Positions 46,110-56,435 of a stretch of 64,000 bases of DNA are shown piece after piece. Position numbers and translations under genes: made by a program. The first letter of the stretch is position 1. Every line of letters starts with the position of its first letter. The notes beneath the pieces were generated by a model. It ran no database searches. It was not told the origin of the DNA and worked only from the letters and a program-made list of their open reading frames with translations. The stretch comes from Dipteris shenzhenensis (lineage: Eukaryota > Polypodiophyta > Polypodiopsida > Gleicheniales), in the NCBI GenBank assembly GCA_047967505.1, contig CM106540.1. One strand, written 5' to 3'.

Positions 46110-47160
46110 AATGTAGGAACCCTTTCTTCCCCTCTCTTCTCTTATTCCCTCTTCTTCCCCTCTTTTCCTCTTTTCCTCCCTCTTGCCCCCCTCTTTCCCT
46201 CCCTCTCTTATTTCCTCTTCTTCCTCTCTTTTCTTCTTTTCCCCTCTTATTTTTCATTCTCCTATCCCCCCTTCCTTCGTCTTCCTTCTTTTGTTTTCCC
46301 CTCTTATTTCCTCTCTTTCATCCTTTTTTCTCTTCTTTTCATAAGCATATGCATTTGCCTATGTTTATGCTCATATACTTATGCTTATGCATGAGCATAT
46401 GCTCATATGCTTTTCCCCTCTCTTTTTTCCTTCTCTTTTCCCCTCTTCCTTCCTCTTCCTTCTCTTCTTTTCCCGTCTCTTATTTCCTCTCTTTCATCAT
46501 CTTTTCTCCTCTTTTCATAAGCATATGCATTTGCCTATGCTTATGCTTATGCATGAGCATATGCTCATATGCTCATATGCTTTTCCCCTCTCTTTTTTCC
46601 TTCTCTTTTCCCCTCTTCCTTTCTCTTCTTTCTCTTCTTTTCCCCTCTCTTATTTCCTCTCTTTCATGCTCTTTTCTCTTCTTTTCATAAGCATATGCAT
46701 TTGCCTATGCTTATGCTTATGCATGAGCATATGCTCATATGCTCATGCATAAGCATAAGCATATGATTTCTCTGTTTTTCTCTTTTTCCCCCTCTTTTCT
46801 TCTTTTCTCCTCTCTTTTCTTATTTTCGAAACCCTCTTCTTTTTCCTTCTCTTATGCTTATGCTCTTTTCCCCTCTTCTTTTCCCCTCTCTTTTTTCATT
46901 CTCTTTTCCCCTCTTCCTTGCTCTTCCTTCTCTTCTTTTCCAAGGCTCTCTTATTTCCTCTCTTTCATCCTCTTTTCTCTTCTTTTCATAAGCATATGCA
47001 TTTGCCTATGCTTATGCTTATGCTTATGTATGATCATATGCTCATATGCTTTTTCCCTCTCTTTTTTCCTTGTCTTTTCCCCTATTCCTTACTCTTCCTT
47101 CTATTCTTTTCCCCTCTCTTATTTCCTCTCTTTCATAAGCATATGCATTTGCCTATGCTT
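46110..47160 (+). repeat. Pyrimidine/GCATATGC composite tandem repeat
   Basis: Four to five units of about 170-310 bases. Each is a CT-rich tract (TTTTCCCCTCTCTTTTTTCC, TTATTTCCTCTCTTTCATCC) followed by CATAAGCATATGCATTTGCC, TATGCTTATGCTTATGC and, in most, ATGAGCATATGCTCATATGC. The latter half is palindromic (ATGAGCATATGCTCAT). The repeat starts at 46343, 46518, 46688, 46988 and 47137 for CATAAGCATATGC. The paralogous locus at 27335-27495 has only a short polypurine tract, so the expansion is local. Confidence 0.8.
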
Positions 47161-47177
47161 ATGCTCAACTGCCTGCA

Positions 47178-47563
47178 ATGGGTCACCTTCCCACAAACAA
47201 AGAGGTGAGATGTGCATTCCGCATAGGAACAAAGACGTGGTTTATAGAGATGGAGGCCATGGGAGCGACAGTCAATTGGGCTGAGGTGGTTGCTTGCATG
47301 GTATAAGTCTACTCCTACTTGTAATCTCACTTTTTAATTTGTTTTATTCTTTAAGTTCCAATCTAATTTCCAATTAATATGGTTTCACTCTTAGAGTGCA
47401 AGCTCGAACGTCCCATTAGTGGAGGTGAGTAGTGATGACAAGGGCTTTGGCTTACATGGCTTCAACCAGCCAAGGATCAGGCATAGCTCATGAGGGCCAA
47501 GGAACAGGCCAGCATGACCACAACAAGGATGAGGACGAGGATGGTGATTCAGATGAGCAGTAG
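47178..47563 (+). pseudogene. 3' exons of an unrecognised CACTA-associated protein
   Basis: The exon at 47178-47300 is an uninterrupted 41 codons: MGHLPTNKEVRCAFRIGTKT, then WFIEMEAMGATVNWAEVVAC. It ends at a GTATAAG donor. The next exon begins after TTTCACTCTTAG at 47395 with SASSNVPLVEVSSDDKGFG. A strongly acidic C-terminus (HNKDEDEDGDSDEQ, stop at 47563) is in a different frame, so either a frameshift or another small intron lies between. An acidic C-terminus also occurs in the other CACTA proteins here. Family not recognised. Confidence 0.4.
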
Positions 47564-47869
47564 TAGTAGTAGTTTGTATATACTTCCGCATGTATATGCT
47601 TCTATATGTCGGCTCATTTGAGCAATTTTGTATCACCCTTTTTGAAAGGTTAATTTTGTAACAAACGATGTTGTATATCTTCGACATGTATATGCTTCTT
47701 TCGCTCAGCTCCTTTGAGCGATTTTGTATCACCATTTTCACAAGGAAAATTTTGTAACAAACAACATTCTTTTGTAATTACTATAAAAAAAACATTGGTG
47801 GGGAAAAATAGGGCTTGAAGTGGCCCTGTTTAGCCCCACTAATGTTTTTTTAAAGCTTCTATTAATTGT

Positions 47870-47945
47870 CACTATATAGCGACGTTTACCAGTGTCGCTA
47901 TATAGAGACGTTTATTAGTGTCACTATATAGCGATGCTTATATAG
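47870..47945 (+). promoter_or_regulatory. Degenerate TCGCTATATAGCGA palindromes, cluster 4
   Basis: TCACTATATAGCGA, TCGCTATATAGAGA and TCACTATATAGCGA are spaced about 30 bases apart, each one mismatch from the palindrome. They follow the acidic-tail gene and precede the right arm of the 410-bp inverted repeat. Confidence 0.65.
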
Positions 47946-48360
47946 CATCACTTTAGCACAACATTGAATGCCCATTAACCCATGCATAATTATCTCATTT
48001 AGGTCTGTCCTTGGGTTGAGGAGAAGCTCACGTAGTGTACTTTAGAATTATTACTTGGCTACATGTATGTATAGAACAAAATTTTGATGTTTTTGAATAA
48101 ATTGCTATATCCTATAGTCTTTAGGATGCATGCTTCACATGCAACATAGCACTTGTAATGCTTTAATAGTCTTATTCCAAATCCTTATTCCATAATTTTT
48201 TGCCCTCATGTTCAAGTTTGAAATGTATACTATAACTTGAAGTCAAAGTTTGCCGAATTCCATTGAGCAATGCATAAGTTATGGGTCATGCAAGATACCC
48301 ATATACGAAAAAGTCCTTGAACCTCACCAAAAATGGCTACACCCAAGCAAACAATTACCC
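47943..48360 (-). repeat. ~410-bp inverted repeat, right arm
   Basis: Reverse complement of 43787-44194; CACGTAGTGTACTTTAGAAT and TTATGGGTCATGCAAGATAC are shared landmarks. Confidence 0.8.
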
Positions 48361-48758
48361 CTTCATATTTTTTTTGTGGTTGTTGATATCTAGGCATTGT
48401 CCACTTTGTGACAATAGTACATACAATCGTTGACTTTCACTTTCTAGCCACTCGTTCTCTTGTAGCACTTGTCGATGCTAACTGCATCTTGCACCGAGGG
48501 AGGGAAGGTAAGATCTCATCTAGCACATGATCCCTAGTGTCCTTCTACTCCAACATCCTCTTTGAAGCCCATGTAGAGCTCTTCAAAGGCCACTGAGACT
48601 ATATGATAATTTAAGTCACATACTAAACTTGCCCTAAATCTTAGACCAAATGTTGAGCTCAAGTTGTTCTAAAACAAAATGCAATAGTATATGAAAATAT
48701 TTTGGAATTCTTTATGATCAACTGAAATTGGATTGCCAACTTTTGTTAGTGGACCTAC
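48361..48758 (-). pseudogene. Unrecognised gene fragment, part downstream of the element A insertion
   Basis: Directly after the target duplication, the minus strand reads PLTKVGNPISVDHKEFQNIF in the same frame as the fragment at 60764-61075. It reaches TTTTGTTTTAG near 48670, which is a stop or an acceptor. A following frame, NNLSSTFGLRFRASLVCDLN then YHIVSVAFEELYMGFKEDVG, would fit as the next exon. Family unknown. Confidence 0.4.
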
Positions 48759-49113
48759 TATATAAAAGACAGTGGGAAAGAGGGAAGGAGTCTCACTTGC
48801 AGCTTTCTCACATACACAATGGGGGAATACACACAAAGGTGGAGGCTGAAAACAGTTTTTCTCTTCTTAGTTCTGAAAGCCAAAAGAACTCTAGTACAAA
48901 GAAATAGAAGAACCCTATATGTGGGTCTCAAACCAAACTCAGCTAACTAAGGTGGCATACTAACTGAGCCATGAACTAGAGTAGATAAGGATAGCTGTCA
49001 TCCAGCTATTATTCATGGGCGGTGTACCAACCGCATTTGCAGCTAACAAGTCGGTGACATAAATGCACAACGGTCACCCTAGCATATCACGAGTGGAGCT
49101 TTATATCTCAACA
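48759..49113 (-). repeat. Element A 3' LTR
   Basis: On the minus strand it starts TGTTGAGATATAAAGCTCC and ends near CTGTCTTTTATATA. About 355 bases. Its CTTGCAGCTTTCTCAC site is the empty counterpart of the position where element C entered the other LTR. Confidence 0.9.
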
Positions 49114-49211
49114 CTCCCCCTCAAGCTCAATCCCAATTTCTGCACACCAAACAGGTCTCTGAACCTGCGCATCTTCTCTGTGCCCAATGCCTTTGTGAAT
49201 ATGTCAGCTAC

Positions 49212-49705
49212 CTAATCCTCTGTGCTGACATAAACTAGATCAATAAGACCTAGTAAAACCTTCTCCCAGACATAGTGATAATGCACCTCAATGTGCTTTG
49301 TTCTAGCATGATAGACTGGGTTATTTACCAAATGTATACTGCTCATGTTGTCACAATAAATGACAACTGACCTATCTGTAGACTGATTCATATCATAGAG
49401 TAGCTTATGCAACCAAGCTACCTCACATGCAGCCATTGCTGCACCCATGTACTCAACCTCTGTGCTCGCAAGGCAACTGTAGGTTGTTTCTTGTTGCTCC
49501 AAGTGATTGAAGCACTCCCAAAAGAGAACACATATCCACTAGTAGATCGTCTATCTGAAATACTACCAGCCCAATCAGCATCAGTGTATCCATGCAACTG
49601 TATCTGGACCCCAGCCTCATAAAATAGTCCATACTGCAATGTGGACTTCACATACCTGAGTATGCATCTAGCCGCATCCAAATGCAGTTTCCTTGGAGCT
49701 TGCAT
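49212..49705 (-). pseudogene. Element A RNase H domain
   Basis: The first frame (49705 leftward) has LHLDAARCILRYVKSTLQYG, HGYTDADWAGSISDRRSTSG and SITWSNKKQPTVAL. After a frameshift near 49490 the second has STEVEYMGAAMAACEVAWLH, VIYCDNMSSIHLVNNPVYHA and RTKHIEVHYHYV. The acidic residues in TDADWAG, EVEYMG and YCDN are the usual Copia RNase H catalytic positions. The frameshift separates the first from the others, so no functional enzyme is made. Confidence 0.88.
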
Positions 49706-49708
49706 AAA

Positions 49709-50911
49709 CTAACTTACCAATCCAATAGCATAGCTCAAATATGGCCAGGTAATAGTCATATAAATCAAACGTCCTACTATGCGTCTGTACATAGTAGGGT
49801 CTTCCACAAGCTCACCTGCATCTGTGCTCAGCTTCACATTCTGCTCCAAAGAAACTGAAATAGGCTTACAGCCTGTCATCCCATATTTGGACAGCTTGTC
49901 CAATCCATACTTCCTCTGCAAGAGCTGTATCCCACTTGGTGATCTAATCACCTCAATGCCCAAGAAATAACGCAGCTCTATCAAATCCTTCATCTCAAAC
50001 TTTTGCTTCAATAGCATTTTCACGCGAAGGATATCTTCATCACTATCACCTGTGATAATCAAATCATCAACATAAATGACAAGCAGCATAATACCTTTCT
50101 CTATTTTTCTCACATAAAGTGAGAAATCTGCCTTGGAAATCTGAAAGCCAATAGTGACAAGATACTGTCCTGTCTTGTCAGACCATGCTCTAGGTGCTTA
50201 CTTCAAGCCATACAAGGCTTTCTTCAACCTGCAAACAAACTCAGGATGAATAGCATGAACATAACCTGGTGGGTTCTCCATAAACACCTCTTCTTGCAAA
50301 TCACCATGCAAGAAGGCATTCTTTACATCCATCTGATGTAAAGACCATCCCTTTGATGCAGCCATAGCAATGACTACTCTTACGGTTGCCATCCTTGCAA
50401 CCGGATTGAATGTTTCTTCATAATCAATGCCGTATGTTTGTGCATACCCCTTGAAATCTAATCTTGCCTTGTATCTGTTCACAAAACCATCTGCATTGTG
50501 CTTCACCTTATAAACCCACTTATAGCCAATTGCATTCTTGTCTTTAGGCAAAGGCACCAATTCCCATGTAGCATTTGCTTCCAAGGCATCCATTTCTTCA
50601 TCCATGGCTTTCTCCCATTTTTCTTTTCCCATGGCTTGCTCAAAAGAAGTGGGTTCTAGTTCCTGTATCACTTTGACCATATAGGCATAGTGAATGGCTG
50701 TAAATCCATCATATTTCAGCCTATCCACAGGATATCTAGCTCTGGTAGACCTCCACAAACTCAGCTCACTTACAAGTGCTCTCAAGACATCCTTGGTCTT
50801 CCTTACTCCAGGTGTAACAAGAGAAGGAATACCCAACTCATCATCAATGCTCTGTTCTGAGCCACTGCATCCACCATCCACATAAGAGTGACCTGCATTC
50901 ACATCAAACAT
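49709..50911 (-). pseudogene. Element A reverse transcriptase domain
   Basis: One frame with a single TAA at ~50195. Motifs in order: [17 protein letters not shown] start, [71 protein letters not shown] (stop) APRAWSD, then LLVIYVDDLIITGDSDEDI with the YVDD catalytic motif, LRYFLGIEV and YRRIVGRLIYMT. Length and order are those of Copia RT. Apart from the stops at ~50195 and 49706 it is well preserved. Confidence 0.92.
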
Positions 50912-50938
50912 GGGCTGATCTACCTTCTCTTTTCCTTT

Positions 50939-51532
50939 TCATGATATCAGCATACCACTATCTGCATTGCTTTGTGGAGATTCTCGTGATCTCAATATGC
51001 TTGTCCATGGCAAAGTATGTGAACCACTATTAGAGGACACTGTAGGTCCACTAATATTTTGTGATTGCTGTTGTGAATTCTGTGCAACATTACCATTTTG
51101 TGCATCTACAGCAATCATCACATTTATTGGTTTATACCAGCTGCTCATCTCATCAAAAACAACATCTTTGCTCACTGTAAACTTACGAGTAGAAGGGTTA
51201 TAGCATCTATACCCTTTCTGCTGTAGAGAATAACCAATAAAGATGCACTTCTCAGGCTTTGGATCCAACTTGGACCTCAAATCATCTGGCACATGAACAT
51301 AGGAAATGCAACCAAAAATTTTCAAATGAGAAATATATGGTTTCCTACCAGTATACATCTCCTCTGGCGTCATGCCATGTATTGCTGTAGTGGGAGTCCT
51401 GTTCATTATGTAAACTACTATAACAACTGCTTCAAACCAATAATAATCTGGTAGGTTTTTTTCATTTAGCATGGCCCGAGATACCTCTCCAATATGCCTG
51501 TTTTTCCTTTTTGCAAGTCCATTTTGTTGTGG
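50939..51532 (-). pseudogene. Element A integrase C-terminal half
   Basis: The frame begins at the junction with the inverted duplication: TPQQNGLAKRKNRHIGEVSR contains the third catalytic residue (E of the D,D35E triad). It continues AMLNEKNLPDYYWFEAVVIV, EMYTGRKPYISHLKIFGCIS and KCIFIGYSLQQKGYRCYNP, the Copia GKGY-type tail. It ends at a TGA (~50940) just ahead of the RT frame, with which it is in phase. The N-terminal half is at 53316-53796. Confidence 0.9.
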
Positions 51533-53302
51533 GGTAGTTGCTTCCTTTTTGGCAACCATTATCTTGGCAATCTTCAACAAGGAAGCCATGTTGGCATTCT
51601 CTTCCTTTGTAGCATAACAAGACATTGCTCTATGTCTTGGATTTTCACATATTTTGCATAAGCAAGCCATGAGAGTGTCTAACCCACGAATTGGGCAGTG
51701 TCTTCTCTCTTACAAGGCTAGATAAAAAACTGAAAAGCTTCAAAGTATAAGCATTTACTGCAAAGACTTGTGACCGAATTTCATACTACAAATCAATGAT
51801 GCTTTCACTTACATGCTTCACAAAAGTGGCTAAATGAAAGCTTTCCAATCAAATCCAGGTGTAGCAACTCAAAGCAAAGCTGTAGCCACAATTATACTGA
51901 TGCTTTTCAAAACTTCAAAAACTCCGAAATGCTAGAGTAGCATTTTATGTAGCATCATCTTCAAAAACTTGTCAAAACTATCAAAATCAAAAGATTGAAC
52001 TTGGAGGGCTTGTATCTCACTCTTCAGAGCAAAGGAAAAGGGGGTTTTGAGGCAAAAGAGAGCTTATATACTACAGAAGGTCCACTGAGAAGGAAGGGCG
52101 CAAAAACACGTCAGGGCGCCATAGCTTGTCTCTCTATTTTCGACTGGTTTTTCTCTATTTTCAGCTTGAATATGCAGCCATTGTTGCTCAGATTTCAGCA
52201 CATGATAGCTCTAGGTATGGAAAAACTCCCTCTAAAAGGAATTAGAGAAGCATGGAGCATGCTGAGAGAAAACGCAGGTAGAAGGATCGACGAATTGTGT
52301 GAAATGGCGACGAGTAGAAGCGAAGGTTCGTCAATTCCTTGCAGCCAGGGATTCACCCTTTGAGGTGGATCTCCAACTGGAAGGGCGTGGAGAATGGCAG
52401 AGAAATGGAGGAGAACAAGCTTAAGCAAAATTTTGGGAAGAAGAGGAAGAGATGGTGAAGAAGAAGATGGAGAAGAAGATGATGATGTGGCAGAAATGGA
52501 TCAAGAGGGATCAAATGGCTCTAATACCATGTTGGTAAACTAAAAGGAAAGAGTAGAGTGGACACAAACTCAGAATACTTGCATTATGGAATGAAGAAGA
52601 GTGAGGTCCTTATGTAGGCACCTCTTACATGATCACTGACATCACTGATGACTTCAGAGCTCCACAATCATCTCCTCAATCTGCTCCTATATTCTCTCAA
52701 TCATCCTATGTGGCTTTCCACCACCTAACTGTGCTTATGGGTACCTAACTGTGCCTCTAGCACTCACATATAGAAACCAAGGTGTGCCAGAGGCATACAC
52801 CTTGAGATATCCCAACAATATTGATATCTGGCATAAACGCATTAGTCATGTTAATGTACAGCGACTTAAATCAATGTAGGCCCAAAATATTGTTGCAAGA
52901 TTGCCTAAATTCAAGGTTCTAGAAATGCATAAGGTATGTGAAGCCTATCAATTTGGAAAATAGGAAAGAAAGCCAGTTCCTAGGCATGTTCAAGAGAGTA
53001 AGAAGCCATTGGAATTAATCCACTCTGACATGTGGACTACTAAAGCTGCATCTATTGGAGGCTGTCATTATTTTGTCACTTTTATTGATGACTACAGCAA
53101 AAAAGTTTGGGTGTATTTTATGAAAAAGAAAAGTGAAGTGTTTGGGCACTTCAAAGCTTTTAAAGCTATGGTTGAAAAAGAAACAGGCTTGCAAATAAAA
53201 TGCCTAAGGTCAGATGGAGGGGGAGAGTACCTCTCGAATGAGTTTGCAAGGTTCCTGCAGGAGCATGGCATAAAGCAGCAACATTCTTGCATTCATACCC
53301 CA
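51533..53302 (+). repeat. Inverted duplication, left arm of a 1.77-kb palindrome
   Basis: Base n in this arm pairs with base 106618-n in 53316-55085. Every frame here has an identical or near-identical partner (for example 52195-52428 minus and 54190-54423 plus). The arm carries an inverted copy of element B's left half (LTR copy 52530-52817) and of element A's integrase N-terminal half (52818-53302, plus strand). Differences are few; by eye the arms are about 98% identical. Confidence 0.93.
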
Positions 53303-53315
53303 AGTTGCATTGTTG
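53303..53315. other. Palindrome centre, 13-base spacer
   Basis: AGTTGCATTGTTG separates ATTCATACCCCA from its reverse complement TGGGGTATGAAT. The integrase frame reads into it from the right arm and then runs into inverted sequence. Confidence 0.9.
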
Positions 53316-53796
53316 TGGGGTATGAATGCAAGAATGTTGCTGCTTTATGCCATGCTCCTGCAGGAACCTTGCAAACTCATTCGAGAGGTACTCTCCCCCT
53401 CCATCTGACCTTAGGCATTTTATTTGCAAGCCTGTTTCTTTTTCAACCATAGCTTTAAAAGCTTTGAAGTGCCCAAACACTTCACTTTTCTTTTTCATAA
53501 AATACACCCAAACTTTTTTGCTGTAGTCATCAATAAAAGTGACAAAATAATGATAGCCTCCAATAGATGCAGCTTTAGTAGTCCATATGTCAGAGTGGAT
53601 TAATTCCAATGGCTTCTTACTCTCTTGAACATGCCTAGGAAATGGCTTTCTTGCCTGTTTTCCAAATTGATAGGCTTCACATACTTTATGCATTTCTAGA
53701 ACCTTGAATTTAGGCAATCTTGCAACAATATTTTGGGCCTACATTGATTTAAGTCGCTGTACATTAACATGACTAATGCGTTTATGCCAGATATCA
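53316..53796 (-). pseudogene. Element A GAG-pre-integrase and integrase N-terminal half
   Basis: On the minus strand it reads IWHKRISHVNVQRLKSM (GAG-pre-integrase H motif), a TAG, then LPKFKVLEMHKVCEAYQFGK, LELIHSDIWTTKAASIGGYH and FVTFIDDYSKKVWVYFMKKK. It ends in IKCLRSDGGGEYLSNEF and HSCIHTPQQ. HSD and the D of FIDDYS fit the first two catalytic aspartates of Copia integrase. The next residues of the normal protein (NGLAKRKN) lie 1.77 kb away at 51532. Confidence 0.9.
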
Positions 53797-53800
53797 ATAT

Positions 53801-54088
53801 TGTTGGGATATCTCAAGGTGTATGCCTCTGGCACACCTTGGTTTCTATATGTGAGTGCTAGAGGCACAGTTAGGTACCCATAAGCACAGTTAGGTGGTGG
53901 AAAGCCACATAGGATGATTGAGAGAATCTAGGAGCAGATTGAGGAGATGATTGTGGAGCTCTGAAGTCATCAGTGATGTCAGTGATCATGTAAGAGGTGC
54001 CTACATAAGGACCTCACTCTTCTTCATTCCATAATGCAAGTATTCTGAGTTTGTGTCCACTCTACTCTTTCCTTTTAGTTTACCAACA
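53801..54088 (+). repeat. Element B 5' LTR, 288 bp
   Basis: TG...CA ends. A few percent divergent from the right LTR by eye (for example TATATGTGAG versus TATGTGTGAG). Confidence 0.92.
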
Positions 54089-54946
54089 TGGTATTAGAGC
54101 CATTTGATCCCCCTTGATCCATTTCTGCCACATCATCATCTTCTTCTCCATCTTCTTCTTCACCATCTCTTCCTCTTCTTCCCAAAATTTTGCTTAAGCT
54201 TGTTCTCCTCCATTTCTCTGCCATTCTCCACGCCCTTCCAGTTGGAGATCCACCTCAAAGGGTGAATCCCTGGCTGCAAGGAATTGACGAACCTTCGCTT
54301 CTGCTCGTCGCCATTTCACACAATTCGTCGATCCTTCTACCTGCGTTTTCTCTCAGCATGCTCCATGCTTCTCTAATTCCTTTTAGAGGGAGTTTTTCCA
54401 TACCTAGAGCTATCATGTGCTGAAATCTGAGCAACAATGGCTGCATATTCAAGCTGAAAATAGAGAAAAACCAGTCGAAAATAGAGAGACAAGCTATGGC
54501 GCCCTGACGTGTTTTTGCGCCCTTCCTTCTCAATGGACCTTCTGTGGTATATAAGCTCTCTTTTGCCTCAAAACCCCCTTTTCCTTTGCTCTGAAGAGTG
54601 AGATACAAGCCCTCAAAGTTCAATCTTTTGATTTTGATAGTTTTGACAAGTTTTTGAAGATGATGCTACATAAAATGCTACTCTAGCATTTCTGAGTTTT
54701 TGAAGTTTTGAAAGCATCAGTATAATTGTGGCTACAGCTTTGCTTTGAGTTGCTACACCTGGATTTGATTGGAAAGCTTTCATTTAGCCACTTTTGTGAA
54801 GCATGTAAGTGAAAGCATCATTGATTTGTAGTATGAAATTTGGTCACAAGTCTTTGCAGTAAATGCTTATACTTTGAAGCTTTTCAGTTTTTTATCTAGC
54901 CTTGTAAGAGAGAAGACACTGCCCAATTCTTGGGTTAGACACTCTC

Positions 54947-55162
54947 ATGGCTTGCTTATGCAAAATATGTGAAAATCCAAAACATAGAGCAATGTCTTGT
55001 TATGCTACAAAGGAAGAGAATGCCAACATGGCTTCCTTGTTGAAGATTTCCAAGATAATGGGTGCCAAAAAGGAAGCAACTACAAAGACAGAAAATGCCA
55101 ATCTACTTTCAGTTGATGTGCCTCCACAAGATGAGGCATCTTTTCAAGATTATGCATTTTAA
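54947..55162 (+). CDS. Element B truncated Gag-like ORF (71 aa)
   Basis: It starts at the same position relative to the LTR as the Gag ORF of element C. It reads MACLCKICENPKHRAMSCYA, where CKICENPKHRAMSC is a CX2CX4HX4C zinc knuckle. It ends ENANLLSVDVPPQDEASFQD-type sequence, matching the C-terminus of element C Gag (ENANLLLVDEPPQDEASFED-type). The central Gag domain is missing. The 5' half has an inverted copy at 51533-51670. Whether the short protein is made is unknown. Confidence 0.6.
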   Translation: MACLCKICENPKHRAMSCYATKEENANMASLLKISKIMGAKKEATTKTENANLLSVDVPPQDEASFQDYAF

Positions 55163-55531
55163 ATCATCTCTATGTATGCTCTAGATCTCTCTTTTTATGT
55201 TGAGCCAAGGTACTTAGCCTGGATAGTCCTCCAAAATGAATGAAATAAACTATTGTGTTGTGTAAACACCTCTGGTCACCTTATGATGTAGGCCATGTGT
55301 ATGTGTTTTGCTCCATGGTACCTTCTGCAGACATTGTGTGCATGTACATGCAGGGGAGATAACCATTGGAAGGTCTTTTGTATCCCTTTTGTTTACCTTA
55401 CACCCATGGGAACCCTTGCTAGCTTGAGATCCTAGCCATTGATAGATCCATGACCACCATGAGATGGCATGAGACACCTTGTGCTAGCTATGCCCTTGAC
55501 ATAGCCTCAGGCATTCCCTTGAGGGGGGGTT
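55163..55531 (+). mobile_element. Element B 3' untranslated region and polypurine tract
   Basis: Non-coding. It is shared with element C (58097-58468, inverted orientation), including CATGTACATGCAGGGGAGAT and the purine run before the LTR. Confidence 0.7.
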
Positions 55532-55818
55532 TGTTGGGATATCTCAAGGTGTATGCCTCTGGCACACCTTGGTTTCTATGTGTGAGTGCTAGAGGCACAG
55601 TTAGGTGCCCATAAGCATAGTTAGGTGGTGGAAAGCCACATAGGATGATTGAGAGAATCTAGGAGTAGATTGAGGAGATGATTGTGGAGCTCTGAAGTCA
55701 TCAGTGATGTTAGTGAGAGTGTAAGAGGTGCCTACATAAGACCTCACTCTTCTTCATTCCATAATGCAAGTATTCTGAGTTTGTGTCCACTCTACTCTTT
55801 CCTTTTAGTTTACCAACA
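55532..55818 (+). repeat. Element B 3' LTR, 287 bp
   Basis: TGTTGGGATATCTC start and TTTACCAACA end, immediately followed by the AATAT duplication. Confidence 0.92.
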
Positions 55819-55823
55819 AATAT

Positions 55824-56403
55824 CTGCAACTACACCGGTCCCATGTGCAAACATTGCTGCACTCAATTCAGGCATGTCCGCATCCAACTTAAACATCCTG
55901 CCCTTCTTCTTTCCTTTTGCTATCAAGCGACCATTATCTTTCATATCCTCAACAAAGCATCCATGAGGATTAAATCTGACATGCAAGCCCTGCTCAACCA
56001 TTTGACCAACAGAAACCAGGTTCTTGGTGATGTTTGGGACATGAAATACATCAGACAGGTATTTCTTTTTCCCATCCTGCATAGACAAAGGAATTTTACC
56101 AATCTGCATAATAGGATGTGCAGTATCATTACCAGTCTCCACAAATCTTGGTCTTTCCATTTTCCTTGCATCCTACATCCATTCTACATGACCTGTCATG
56201 TGGTTTGATGCACCTGAGTCAACATACCACACATCATTTCTTTCTTCTGCACTTGTCACATAATTGGTCATGTGCTGCACCATAAACAGATGCTCATTTC
56301 TGTCATCACCCTGTCTACTAGAAGATGCATAATTGCCTTGCTGCAATTTTCCATTCATAATGTCATTCTGCTTTTTGTAGCAGTCTTTAGCCATATGACC
56401 CAT
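55824..56403 (-). pseudogene. Element A protease and GAG-pre-integrase linker
   Basis: The minus strand has the zinc knuckle CYYCVKMGHMAKDC (about 56380-56430, CX2CX4HX4C), then DVWYVDSGASNHMTGHVEWM with the retropepsin DSGAS motif (~56170-56235). After a stop near 56170 it continues with KKYLSDVFHVPNITKNLVSV, LHVRFNPHGCFVEDMKDNGR and AMFAHGTGVVADI, typical of the segment before the GAG-pre-integrase histidines. The end joins 53796 once element B is removed. Confidence 0.9.
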
Positions 56404-56435
56404 TTTAACACAATAGTAGCATTCAACATTGTTGT

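Larger units (their letters stand above)
45405..47945 (+). mobile_element. CACTA-like copy with palindromes at both ends (TIRs not found)
   Basis: The 5' end has TCGCTATATAGCGA palindromes (45405-45476), then the leader and small exon shared with 27335-28130, a long pyrimidine/GCATATGC repeat, 3' exons (47178-47563), and palindromes again at 47870-47945. This order matches a short CACTA-type element carrying its own small gene rather than TNP2. CACTACTAC termini are absent, so it is either truncated at both ends or uses diverged TIRs. Confidence 0.55.
53316..55085 (-). repeat. Right arm of the 1.77-kb palindrome (original copy)
   Basis: It holds element A integrase (53316-53796), the AATAT target site, element B 5' LTR, leader and the start of the B ORF. 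It is the original because it continues in register into the rest of B (55086-55531) and of A, whereas the left arm ends abruptly at 51533. Confidence 0.9.
53801..55818 (+). mobile_element. Non-autonomous LTR retrotransposon B (2.0 kb)
   Basis: LTRs at 53801-54088 and 55532-55818 run TGTTGGGATATCTC...TTTACCAACA. Primer site TGGTATTAGAGCC is at 54089-54101, and a GAGGGGGGGTTT polypurine tract precedes the right LTR. A perfect 5-base target duplication AATAT (53796-53800, 55819-55823) lies within element A's gag-pol. Removing B restores the element A frame ...GTGVVADIDIWHKR. It encodes only a small Gag-derived ORF and has no pol. It is closely related to element C. Confidence 0.93.

Noticed and set aside
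47560-47575. GTAGTAGTAGTAG considered as a CACTA terminus (TAGTAGTG)
   Set aside because: It is a short TAG microsatellite right after the stop of the acidic tail, lacking the GTGTGTAG inner part of the TIR.
51995-54623. Identical 122-codon frames on opposite strands (51995-52363 plus, 54255-54623 minus)
   Set aside because: Mirror copies of element B leader sequence within the palindrome. Antisense to the leader, with no known domain.
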